DNA of 64,000 nucleotides. Origin: Methylococcus mesophilus. GTDB taxonomy: Bacteria > Pseudomonadota > Gammaproteobacteria > Methylococcales > Methylococcaceae. The notes beneath the pieces were generated by a model. It was not told the DNA's origin, ran no database searches, and was given only the letters and a program-made list of their open reading frames with translations. Within the stretch, counting starts at the first letter, position 1; each line of letters begins with the position of its first letter. Below, in pieces: positions 9,601-16,302 of the stretch. A program made the position numbers and the translations under genes. The stretch is from NCBI RefSeq assembly GCF_026247885.1, contig NZ_CP110921.1, forward strand, positions 2,599,001 through 2,663,000, in the 5' to 3' direction.

Positions 9601-10134
9601 CGCGAGCACCCGCTCGACACCAACGTCCAGAACCAGTTCTACATGTTCAAGGATACCCATGTCGCCAGCGGGTCGCCGCCCACGGGGTCGGCCAAGACCG
9701 TGACCGACCTCGACAACCTGACGAGCTCGACCACCGTCCATACCGACAAATCCGGCTGGTACATCGACATCGGCAGTTCGGCCAGCGGCGAAAAAGTGCT
9801 TTCCAGCCCGCTCACCTACAACGGTTCGGTCTATTTCGGCACCTATGCGCCTCAGGGCGGGAGCGTTTCCGGACAGTGCGGGCCCAACGAGGGCGAATCG
9901 CTGACCTACGTCGTCCGTCTCGCCGACGCGTCCGGCGTTTTCAACTTCAACACCGCGACGGCGGCCAACGAGCGTTTCACCGCCACCGGCAGGGGATTGC
10001 CCAGCGACCCCGTCACCGTCGCCGTCAACGGTAAGCTCTACGTCACTGCCGGCAACCTGCCGGCGAATTCCGACCTGTCCAAGCCGGTCGGCAATTCCGG
10101 CATCAGCCGGCTCTACTGGTACGAAAAGGAGTGA
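6700..10134 (+). CDS. pilY1: PilY1/PilC-type pilus tip adhesin and biogenesis factor
   Basis: 1144 residues with a signal peptide (residues 1-21, ending VSRA). The N-terminal third has a von Willebrand A-like layout, but the usual DxSxS metal site after the first strand is replaced by LDYRPNLG. Between Cys55 and Cys95 sits a tract of Asp, Glu and His (about residues 60-94). The C-terminal half is the PilY1/PilC beta-propeller, with the calcium site DTDENGSVD (about 882-890). Further Asp-rich DxDxDG-like loops lie near residues 607 and 729. In other bacteria PilY1 caps the pilus, mediates adhesion and controls retraction through Ca2+. The start was chosen at the ATG with CGGAG upstream. Pfam-level function is sure; the acidic loop's role is not known. 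Confidence 0.92.
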   Translation: MKIQPAIVAISIAAPFCVSRADDTDIYFAGGGSVGGKPLVMFSLDYRPNLGATVCQGSGEEDDDEHHDESGAQSGDDLGGDDEHEDDDHEHGDDCRSLRTTVSPSSGTTYLPSSGDVTHFDLIRAALRKTMDDLGTELADVKVGLMINHNDSTTGQCGAGPSGQCSNGAYVLRGFSTDKARFHDALARIPVPQGNLAHDFQGKELYFELFRYLTGQGIFNGHKGWQDYGDTNANDNLDVDNPGTPFDDTLLQWDGTIENGANYVSPLADNCSKVFMINFMFQVSNKDNDSDSSIRQSKGSGGMNGLNPGTSNSAFANVIRWMRDADLADGTYGSAGNLEDVQNVTSYFFVAPTHINTTTNSYATAGGTNAALPLSTDPELLIASLKEVFKEVLSVSATFVSAASPVNVFNRTESLNHVFFSIFQPEQAPRWNGNLKRLKLASDPTTHRLKVLDASSPPIEAISSVDGRIKHEALTYWTGASGFDVQTYADTTKGEVVGKDGRSVGRGGGGQRIPGFLTNSPGDGNSTSGARKLYTEPDSLSNGSATALRALNADSTTATAVWSTLRLNGAKSGDAWSDAATFGAATSDDQATAVKLLKFARGQDANDEDGDGNYTEAHPWASPANQLKRKWLMADPLHSAAVPLNYGARTGYSRDVQDVRILVSGNDGFLHMFRNSASGSSTTESPSGVEDWAFIPRRLLGNLKPLSDNGAATSHVYGLDGTVAVYVNDMDRDGTVNGSDQVIAFVGMRRGGKGYYALDITNPDSPKMLWTIEKNDASGNFDELGYSFSDPTIAQLDWGEGRKPVIIFGGGYSTNKDESSTANARNGAAGTDDTQGNAIYIVNAKTGALIWKAKQGSSAASATTFQHSGLADSIPSKVTAVDTDENGSVDRLYVGDTGGVLWRADLAYVKQDGTTSYNEPAHWTVTPVLSVGRHAGQPDRRFFHRPDFVPTSAGSSRFDAILIGSGDREHPLDTNVQNQFYMFKDTHVASGSPPTGSAKTVTDLDNLTSSTTVHTDKSGWYIDIGSSASGEKVLSSPLTYNGSVYFGTYAPQGGSVSGQCGPNEGESLTYVVRLADASGVFNFNTATAANERFTATGRGLPSDPVTVAVNGKLYVTAGNLPANSDLSKPVGNSGISRLYWYEKE

Positions 10135-10140
10135 GCGGAC

Positions 10141-10626
10141 GTGGCTGAACCGAACGGAAAGGTAAGCGCTTTCCCTGGCTTCCGGGCGGCAGACGGCCGG
10201 GAGTCTGCCCCGGACTTGATCCGGGGAGGGCAGGGATTCTCGCTGATCGAACTGATGATCACTGTGGCCATCATCGGCATCCTCGCCGCCGTCGCCTACC
10301 CGTCCTACAAGGAGCACATCGTCCGGACCCGCCGCGCCGACGGCAAAGCCGCCCTGCTGCGGGCCGCCGCGCGCGAGGAGCAGTACTTCATGGACAACAA
10401 GACGTATACGAGCGACGTCACCAGACTCGGTTTCGCCTCCAACGGGAAATCCGACGAAGGCTATTACGTCATTTCCGCGACCACCGCCGACGCCAACACC
10501 TTCGCGCTGCAAGCGACGCCGCAGAGTCCGCACACCGACGCACTCTGCGGCAACCTGACCCTGAACTCCCTGGGTGTGAAAGGAAAGTCCGGCTCGGGTT
10601 CCGTTGCCGATTGCTGGAACTGGTAA
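10141..10626 (+). CDS. pilE: Type IV prepilin, PilE family, with a long leader
   Basis: 161 residues starting at a GTG six bases after the pilY1 stop, with AAGGAG nine bases upstream. The prepilin core [28 protein letters not shown] is typical, with Gly at -1. The leader is 32 residues, against the usual 6-10 for type IVa prepilins, and its DNA contains a palindrome (10208-10226). An alternative TTG at 10216 would give a 7-residue leader but has no visible ribosome site. The C-terminal part has two cysteines (ALCGNLTL and ADCWNW) forming the D-region. It is the last gene of the pilus operon and resembles the minor PilE that closes such clusters. Confidence 0.88.
   Translation: MAEPNGKVSAFPGFRAADGRESAPDLIRGGQGFSLIELMITVAIIGILAAVAYPSYKEHIVRTRRADGKAALLRAAAREEQYFMDNKTYTSDVTRLGFASNGKSDEGYYVISATTADANTFALQATPQSPHTDALCGNLTLNSLGVKGKSGSGSVADCWNW
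10208..10226. repeat. Palindrome inside the pilE leader region
   Basis: A perfect inverted repeat CCCCGGA-CTTGA-TCCGGGG located within the coding sequence for the unusually long pilE leader. The sequence resembles a dispersed intergenic palindrome known from several proteobacteria, so it may have inserted between the ribosome site and the original prepilin start. Confidence 0.5.
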
Positions 10627-10671
10627 AAGGCGGGAAGGGCTGTCAACCCACCGCAGCGGAAGCGGCGAAAT

Positions 10672-11031
10672 TCAATCCCCGATTCGGGCCAGCGAATCGA
10701 TCACCGCTTTGGCCTCTGCCGGTCGCAGCCCGGTCGCCTCCCTCAGCCGCTTGACCGCCCCGCCCGGATTCCCGTCCCGAATCAGGCCGCGGATTTCCGC
10801 CGCGGTATCGGAGGGCAGCCGGACCATTTTGCCGTTCACGACCACGTCGACGGGCTGCGCATCCCGCGCCACGCGGGTACCGGCGACATTCTCCTCCGCG
10901 GCACTGCGAGCGGGACCGCCAATACGGGCCACCAGCCAGCCGAGAAAGAAGCCGAGCCCCAGGCCGAGGAGCAGGAAGGTATATTCCTTGGGGAATCCGG
11001 ACAGGTTCGCGGCGGCTTCGTTCATGGGCAT
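10672..11031 (-). CDS. Single-pass membrane protein with ribosomal L7/L12 C-terminal-like domain
   Basis: 119 residues: one transmembrane helix (YTFLLLGLGLGFFLGWLV, about residues 17-34), a short linker, a beta strand pair (VDVVVNGKMVRLP), and a final helical segment with LREATGLRPAEAKAVIDSL. That segment matches the shape and key Gly/Leu/Ala-Lys positions of the L7/L12 C-terminal domain. The function of such membrane-anchored L7/L12-like proteins is not known to me. It is convergent with pilE and lies 33 bases downstream of the secreted-protein gene on the same strand. Confidence 0.7.
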   Translation of the reverse strand: MPMNEAAANLSGFPKEYTFLLLGLGLGFFLGWLVARIGGPARSAAEENVAGTRVARDAQPVDVVVNGKMVRLPSDTAAEIRGLIRDGNPGGAVKRLREATGLRPAEAKAVIDSLARIGD

Positions 11032-11064
11032 GTCGCTGGTGGGGGTTGAAAGGACTCGAGGACT

Positions 11065-12120
11065 TCAGCCGTTCACGCTGGCCTTGAGCGCCTGGAACTT
11101 CTTGATCATTTCCTTCTCCATCTGCTTGCGTCCGATGGAATGCTTCAAGGCCTCGCCCACGCCGCTGACCTGGTCGGTCGACGAGCGCACCGAATACAAG
11201 ACCAGGGCGCCGTCCTGGTATGGGACGGTGCCGGCGAAAATCTGGCTGACATTGTAGGAATGGCCGACGTAGAAGGCGCGCTGTAGCAGGATGGCACCGT
11301 CGTTCCTGGCATAAATGATGCGGTGGACCAGGATCGGGGTGGGCCGACCCTGCACCGTGCGGTTGGCCCAGCCGAACGAATTATCCACATCCGCCGGCAT
11401 CTCCGCCGGAAATCGCAGGAGGGCCTTCTGCAGATCGGGGAACTGGTCGCCGAGCAGCTTGCTGGACCGGGCGAAGTCCGTCAGATCGGCGGCCGGATCG
11501 GCTTTTTCGCCGTCGCCCCGGTCGTAAGCGGCGATGCCGGCAAGCCCTTTGCTCCGGTAAGCCTGCATACGGGCGGCGAGCACCGACCGGTACTGCCTGG
11601 ATACGGCTTCGACGACCGCCTTGTCGTCGTCGGTATCGAGGCTCGCCTTCAGTGCGGCGAAACCGGCCATTTCCGCGGCCGACAGATTGAAGTCCGAACC
11701 TGGGTGGACGTTCAGCAGGTCGCGTGCCTCGTCCGCCTCGGCCGGCGTGTAAGCGAACTTTGCGAAGGCTTCGACGCCGGCACCGGTAGGCACGACGCCG
11801 CGGGCCTTGACGTCCGGGTCGCGGGCGACGAGTTCGCCGCGCTTGACGACGTCGACGATCCGCGCCGGCGCCGTCTTGAGAACCATGGCGATGCCGGTCG
11901 CCAGTGATTTGCTGCCCGATTCGGCTACCGAATAGGAAACGATCTCTCCTTTCTGCAAGCGCGCGACGTCGGCCTGCGCGATGCCTACCCGCTCGATGAG
12001 CTGTTCCGCGGTAAACCCGGCGTGGACGGGGGATGTGGCCAGCAGCAGAAGACTCGAAAACAGGACTTTTCGGAGGCCAGTGGGAACGGGGAACGGAGAG
12101 ACGGTGTTCATCATTTTCAC
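11065..12120 (-). CDS. Secreted protein of unknown function
   Basis: 351 residues with a clear signal peptide (hydrophobic KVLFSSLLLLATSPVHA, cleavage near residue 34). The mature part has no cysteine, no transmembrane helix and no motif I recognise. It reads as a soluble, mixed helix/strand periplasmic protein with conserved-looking segments FGWANRTVQGRPTPILVHR and GHSYNVSQIFAGTVPYQDG. It is separated from the methyltransferase gene upstream by an apparent terminator. A second Met at codon 3 or 4 could also be the start. No function is proposed. Confidence 0.7.
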   Translation of the reverse strand: MKMMNTVSPFPVPTGLRKVLFSSLLLLATSPVHAGFTAEQLIERVGIAQADVARLQKGEIVSYSVAESGSKSLATGIAMVLKTAPARIVDVVKRGELVARDPDVKARGVVPTGAGVEAFAKFAYTPAEADEARDLLNVHPGSDFNLSAAEMAGFAALKASLDTDDDKAVVEAVSRQYRSVLAARMQAYRSKGLAGIAAYDRGDGEKADPAADLTDFARSSKLLGDQFPDLQKALLRFPAEMPADVDNSFGWANRTVQGRPTPILVHRIIYARNDGAILLQRAFYVGHSYNVSQIFAGTVPYQDGALVLYSVRSSTDQVSGVGEALKHSIGRKQMEKEMIKKFQALKASVNG

Positions 12121-12144
12121 TCCCGGCGCGAAAAAAATGGGTCT

Positions 12145-12166
12145 GCCTGGGACTCCGGTCCCAGGC
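12145..12166 (-). terminator. Intrinsic terminator of the methyltransferase gene
   Basis: A perfect stem GCCTGGGA/TCCCAGGC with a 6-base loop. Read on the minus strand it is followed by AGACCCA and then seven T residues, the layout of a Rho-independent terminator just past the methyltransferase stop codon at 12180. Confidence 0.65.
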
Positions 12167-12179
12167 TACGCGCACCAGC

Positions 12180-13097
12180 TTACAACGGTTTTTTCGCCCG
12201 GAAAATGCAGTAGCGCACCATGCCTTCGTTGAATACTTTCCACTGCGCCAGAGCCACCTTGTAGTTGGCGGTCTGGGCCTTTTTGCGCAGTCCCAGCCAA
12301 TGCATCATCCATTGCATGGGCGCAGTCCAGAGCGCCGTGAGATACATGCGGCGGGACGAGGGCAGGGTTTCCCTGGTGGCTTCGGTGATGTGGACCTCGC
12401 AGAAACCGCACTCTTCCATGCCGGCCTGGAACTCCTCCACGGTCGACAAATTGGGCACCGCCCAGCCGTTCAGGCAGTCCATCACCGCCTGCCATTCGGC
12501 TTCGTCGAACTCGCGCTTGGTGGCGTAGCCGTCGCAGGCGATCAGGGTGCCGCCCGGCTTGAGTACCCGGTAGGCCTCGCGGAAGAATTCGCGCTTGTCG
12601 GTAGCGTAGCAGCTGCTCTCGACGGCCCAGACCACGTCGAAGGAGGCATCCGGGAACGGCGTCTTGCAGAAATCGGCCGCCCGGAATTCGGTCTTGTCGG
12701 ACACACCATGCCGCCGCGCATTGCGACGGGCGTGCTCGACCTGCTGCTCACTGACGGTGATGCCGGTGGCGTGGGCGCCGAGGTGCTTGGCCAGCCAGAT
12801 GGAGCTGCCGCCGATGCCGCAGCCGGCGTCCAGGACATGATCGCCCGCCTTGATCCCGGCGATCGCGGCCATGATCCGGTTCTTGTTGATGAGGGCCTGG
12901 CTGTGGGTCTTGATGCCCTCTTCCCAGTAGCCGTAGTGCAGCGCCAGGTTTTCATTGTCGAACCAGGCGGTGCGGTAATCCCAGTAACAGTCGTCGTAAT
13001 GCTTGGCGGTATCGACGCGGATTTCGTCTTCGGAAAACTCGGTGCCCTTGCGCAGGGAATCGTTGCGGTAGTCTTTGTTGGGTTCGAGGTAATACAT
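12180..13097 (-). CDS. Class I SAM-dependent methyltransferase (tocopherol/sterol methyltransferase-like)
   Basis: 305 residues from the ATG encoding MYYLEPNKDY. Residues from about 85 form a class I methyltransferase core with motif I VLDAGCGIGGSS, the acidic post-strand, PFPDASFDVVWAVESSCY, and REAYRVLKPGGTLIACD. The long N-terminal region with HYGYW and the sequence after the core resemble gamma-tocopherol, sterol C-24 and sarcosine/dimethylglycine methyltransferases, which act on small or lipophilic acceptors. The acceptor cannot be named from sequence. It stands alone, diverging from rimO across a gap that contains a long inverted repeat. The hydrophobic stretch near residue 255 could give membrane association. 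Confidence 0.8.
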   Translation of the reverse strand: MYYLEPNKDYRNDSLRKGTEFSEDEIRVDTAKHYDDCYWDYRTAWFDNENLALHYGYWEEGIKTHSQALINKNRIMAAIAGIKAGDHVLDAGCGIGGSSIWLAKHLGAHATGITVSEQQVEHARRNARRHGVSDKTEFRAADFCKTPFPDASFDVVWAVESSCYATDKREFFREAYRVLKPGGTLIACDGYATKREFDEAEWQAVMDCLNGWAVPNLSTVEEFQAGMEECGFCEVHITEATRETLPSSRRMYLTALWTAPMQWMMHWLGLRKKAQTANYKVALAQWKVFNEGMVRYCIFRAKKPL

Positions 13098-13151
13098 GGG
13101 GTTGTTCCAGAGCTGCTCGCCTTGCGCCCGATGCGGCAAAAAGATGCGAAG

Positions 13152-13202
13152 TGTACCCCGGAACTCTCGCCCGAGGCATGCCTGGATAGAGTTCCGGGTA
13201 CA
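13152..13202. repeat. Long imperfect inverted repeat between divergent genes
   Basis: The left arm 13152-13167 and the right arm 13188-13202 are complementary over about 15 pairs, with a single unpaired C in the left arm. The loop is 20 bases and contains its own GGCATGCC palindrome. It lies in the 179-base gap between the methyltransferase and rimO starts. It may act as an operator, a cruciform or an RNA hairpin in one of the two 5' leaders; which one is not shown. Confidence 0.7.
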
Positions 13203-13276
13203 GCAACCGTTAAAATAATCGGTTGTCCTTCCCATCCTTCCAACCTGCCGTTCCGATCCGCGAATTCCATCCCAAC

Positions 13277-14590
13277 ATGAAAACTCCCCAAATCGGCTTC
13301 GTCAGCCTTGGCTGTCCCAAGGCGCTCGTGGACAGCGAGCGCATCCTCACCCAGTTGCGCGCCGAGGGCTACGGCGTCGTGCCGACCTACCGGGACGCCG
13401 ACCTGGTGGTGGTGAACACCTGCGGCTTCATCGACGCGGCGGTCGAGGAGTCGCTGGAGGCGATCGGCGAAGCGTTGGCGGAAAACGGCAAGGTGATCGT
13501 CACCGGCTGCCTCGGCGAGCGTCCGGAGGAGATCCAGGCGCGTCACCCGTCGGTGCTGGAGGTGACCGGCGCCCATGCCTACGAGGAAGTCATGCGCGCG
13601 GTGCACCAGCACCTTCCGCCGCTGCACGATCCCTTCATGGATCTGGTGCCGCCGCAGGGCGTCCGGCTGACCCCTCGCCATTATGCCTACCTCAAGATAT
13701 CGGAAGGCTGCAACCACCGCTGCAGCTTCTGCATCATCCCTTCGCTGCGCGGCGATCTGGTCAGCCGCCCGATCGGCGAGGTGATGACCGAGGCCGAGCG
13801 CCTGGTGGCCGCCGGCGTGAAGGAAATCCTGGTGGTGTCGCAGGACACCAGCGCCTACGGGGTGGACCTGGGCTATCGCACCGGCTTCTGGGGCAGCCGG
13901 CCGCTACGCACGCGCTTCCAGGAGCTGGCGCGGGCGCTGGGCGATTTGGGCGTTTGGGTGCGACTGCACTACGTCTATCCGTACCCCCATGTCGACGAGG
14001 TAATCCCGCTGATGGCGGAAGGGCGGATCCTGCCTTACCTCGACATCCCATTCCAGCACGCCAACGCCCGTGTGCTGAAAGCCATGAAACGACCGGCGGC
14101 GGCGGAAAACACTCTCGCCGCCATCCACCGCTGGCGCGAAACCTGTCCGGAGCTGACCTTGCGCAGTACTTTCATCGTCGGCTTCCCTGGCGAGACCGAA
14201 GACGAGTTCCGCGAGCTGCTCGATTTCCTGGAGGACGCCCAGCTCGACCGGGTCGGTTGCTTCGAATATTCGCCGGTGAAGGGTGCGGCGGCCAACGCCC
14301 TGCCCGATCCGGTGCCGGACGAGGTGAAGGCCGAGCGCCATGCCCGCTTCATGGAAGTGCAGGAGCGCATCAGCGCGGCGCGGCTACAGGCGAGAGTCGG
14401 GCGAACCGAAACTATGCTGGTGGACGAGGTGGTGGAAGAAGGCGCGGTCGCCCGCAGCCGGGCCGACGCCCCGGACATTGACGGCCAGGTATTCATCGAT
14501 GGCGCCACTCACCTCAAGGTCGGCGAGTTCGTGGATGCGACTTTCGAGGATGCGGACGAGCACGATTTGTGGGCCCGCCTGGAGGACTGA
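13277..14590 (+). CDS. rimO: Ribosomal protein S12 methylthiotransferase RimO
   Basis: 437 residues. RimO adds a methylthio group to Asp88 (E. coli numbering) of ribosomal protein S12 by radical SAM chemistry. The N-terminal UPF0004 domain starts [16 protein letters not shown] and carries three cluster-binding cysteines (in GCPKA, NTCGF and TGCLGE). The radical SAM motif is CNHRCSFC around residue 147. A C-terminal TRAM domain ends the protein. [10 protein letters not shown] distinguishes RimO from MiaB. The start is the ATG giving the family N-terminus. It is followed by a convergent FKBP gene with a shared hairpin between. Confidence 0.95.
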   Translation: MKTPQIGFVSLGCPKALVDSERILTQLRAEGYGVVPTYRDADLVVVNTCGFIDAAVEESLEAIGEALAENGKVIVTGCLGERPEEIQARHPSVLEVTGAHAYEEVMRAVHQHLPPLHDPFMDLVPPQGVRLTPRHYAYLKISEGCNHRCSFCIIPSLRGDLVSRPIGEVMTEAERLVAAGVKEILVVSQDTSAYGVDLGYRTGFWGSRPLRTRFQELARALGDLGVWVRLHYVYPYPHVDEVIPLMAEGRILPYLDIPFQHANARVLKAMKRPAAAENTLAAIHRWRETCPELTLRSTFIVGFPGETEDEFRELLDFLEDAQLDRVGCFEYSPVKGAAANALPDPVPDEVKAERHARFMEVQERISAARLQARVGRTETMLVDEVVEEGAVARSRADAPDIDGQVFIDGATHLKVGEFVDATFEDADEHDLWARLED

Positions 14591-14604
14591 AACCTTGAGC
14601 GCGA

Positions 14605-14622
14605 CCCCGCTCCCCGGCGGGG
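14605..14622. terminator. Hairpin between convergent rimO and FKBP genes
   Basis: A CCCCGC/GCGGGG stem with a 6-base loop in the 49-base gap between two converging stop codons. The position fits a shared terminator, but there is no T-run on either side. Confidence 0.4.
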
Positions 14623-14639
14623 CCGCGAGCCTTGCGAAA

Positions 14640-15122
14640 TCAGTGGTGGTGACCGCCGGGACCGTGGACGTGGCCGTGTTCGAGCTCTTCGGAGGTTGCA
14701 TCGCGGATTTCGGCCACTTCGACGTCGAAATGCAGGGTCATGCCGGCCATGGGATGGTTGCCATCCAGCACCACCTCTCCTTCCAGCACTTCCAACACCG
14801 TCACGATCTGCATGCCTTCGTTGGATTCGGCATGGAACTGCATGCCGGGCAGGATTTCGTCGACGCCTTCGAATGCGTCGCGCGGCACCGCCTGAACCAG
14901 GTTCTCGTCGTGCAGGCCATAGGCTTCTTCGGGCGGAACGGTGACCTTGAAGCTGTCGCCGACGGTCCGGCCGGTCAGCGCCTCTTCGAGGCCGGAAATG
15001 ATGTTGCCCAGCCCGTGGATGTAGGCCAGCGGCTCGTCCGCGCTGGAGCTGTCGAGGACGTCTCCCTCGTCGTTGGTTAGGGTATAGTGGATGAGAACAA
15101 CCTTGTGGGGGGAGATTTGCAT
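14640..15122 (-). CDS. FKBP-type peptidyl-prolyl isomerase, SlyD-like
   Basis: 160 residues from the ATG encoding MQISPHKVVLIHYTL. The layout is that of SlyD: a short FKBP domain (LDSSSADEPLAYIHG, GLEEALTGRTVGDSF) interrupted by an insert-in-flap chaperone domain (EEAYGLHDENLVQAVPRDAF). The protein ends in a His-rich tail, GHVHGPGGHHH. SlyD proteins isomerise prolyl bonds, chaperone unfolded chains and bind nickel or other transition metals through such tails. The tail here is short compared with enterobacterial SlyD. AGGT precedes the start; longer in-frame starts (for example an ATG 12 codons upstream) are less likely. Confidence 0.88.
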   Translation of the reverse strand: MQISPHKVVLIHYTLTNDEGDVLDSSSADEPLAYIHGLGNIISGLEEALTGRTVGDSFKVTVPPEEAYGLHDENLVQAVPRDAFEGVDEILPGMQFHAESNEGMQIVTVLEVLEGEVVLDGNHPMAGMTLHFDVEVAEIRDATSEELEHGHVHGPGGHHH

Positions 15123-15276
15123 GGGAATACCTGCTGAGATTGGAATCGCCATCATAGTCTTTTTCCCCGGATGCAGACAGGTTTTCGACGTCACAGCGGA
15201 CGGTGGACGGCTCCCCCCATCTTCTCCCGCCTGACCGGGATCCGTCCCTTTTCGAGAATACTCCCGGTCCTCCCCG

Positions 15277-16302
15277 ATGCCGCATTTCCGCATGGCGCCC
15301 CGTTCCTCGCGCGCGGCCGCCCTGCTCTGTTGTCTGCTCGCAGGCTCTGCTCGCGCCGGTGACGAAGCCGAGGCGGTTTCCGAACATCCGGCCCGGGTGG
15401 CACAAGAATTCGGGGTCGTACTTGAACCGGCGCGGCAGCGACTCGCCGGCATCGAAACCCGTGTCCTGGAGGCCGTCGAATACCAGCCCGAGACGCGGTC
15501 GTTGGGCCGGATCGTGGACATCCAGCCGCTGCTCGAGCTGCGCTCGCGCTACCGCGCGGCCCAGGCCGACGCCAAGATCACCGACGCCGCCCTTCGGCTC
15601 GCCCGCAAGAACCGCGACCGGCTCGCCAGCCTGCACAGCGAAGCCATCGTCGCCACCCGCGAACTGATCCATGCCGAATCCCAGCTCGCCGCCGACGAAG
15701 CGCGGGCCGTGACGGCACGCCAGCATCTCCGGGAATTGCAGGAGGAAGGCCTGCAGGTTTGGGGGGCCGAGCTTTTCAAGGCCGCCGTGGCGGGGGACTC
15801 CCGCTTGTTCGACGACCTGCTGCAACGGCGCCGGGTGCTGATCCTGGTCACCCTGCATCACAACCAGGCTCTGCCCGCGGACGCTTCCCGCGTCATGGTG
15901 GCGCGCGAGGGCGACCGGCAGGCGGCGCAGCCCGCCGAACTGGTCTCGGCGGCGCCGAGAACCGACGACATCGTGCAAGGGGAAACCTGGTTCTTCCACA
16001 CCGACGCCCGCAAGCTGCGCACCGGAATGCGCATCGAGGCCTGGATTCCGGTATCGGGCGAAAAGCTGAGCGGCGTCGTGATTCCCCGCTCGGCGCAGGT
16101 CTGGCACGAGGGCCGGACCTGGGTCTACCTGCGGGCCGCGGAAGACCGTTTCATCCGGCGCCCGGTGGACGCCCACCGCGACTACGGCGACGCCTGGTTC
16201 GTCGATGCCGGCATCGCGCCGGGCGAGTCGCTGGTGACACGGGGAGCCCAACTCCTGCTGTCGGAGGAACAGCGCCACGCGATCCCCGAAGAGGACGACT
16301 GA
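15277..16302 (+). CDS. RND efflux periplasmic adaptor (membrane fusion protein), compact
   Basis: 341 residues with a signal peptide (ALLCCLLAGSARAG). The mature protein has the order of an HlyD/CusB-like adaptor: a first strand region, a coiled-coil hairpin (RSRYRAAQADAKITDAALRLARK and the return helix to about residue 155), then beta-barrel and membrane-proximal regions (IEAWIPVSGEKLSGVVIP). Such adaptors link an inner-membrane RND pump to an outer-membrane channel. The first half of the lipoyl-like domain before the hairpin looks abbreviated. Its stop codon overlaps the pump's start codon (TGATG), so the two are translationally coupled. No outer-membrane factor follows. Confidence 0.82.
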   Translation: MPHFRMAPRSSRAAALLCCLLAGSARAGDEAEAVSEHPARVAQEFGVVLEPARQRLAGIETRVLEAVEYQPETRSLGRIVDIQPLLELRSRYRAAQADAKITDAALRLARKNRDRLASLHSEAIVATRELIHAESQLAADEARAVTARQHLRELQEEGLQVWGAELFKAAVAGDSRLFDDLLQRRRVLILVTLHHNQALPADASRVMVAREGDRQAAQPAELVSAAPRTDDIVQGETWFFHTDARKLRTGMRIEAWIPVSGEKLSGVVIPRSAQVWHEGRTWVYLRAAEDRFIRRPVDAHRDYGDAWFVDAGIAPGESLVTRGAQLLLSEEQRHAIPEEDD

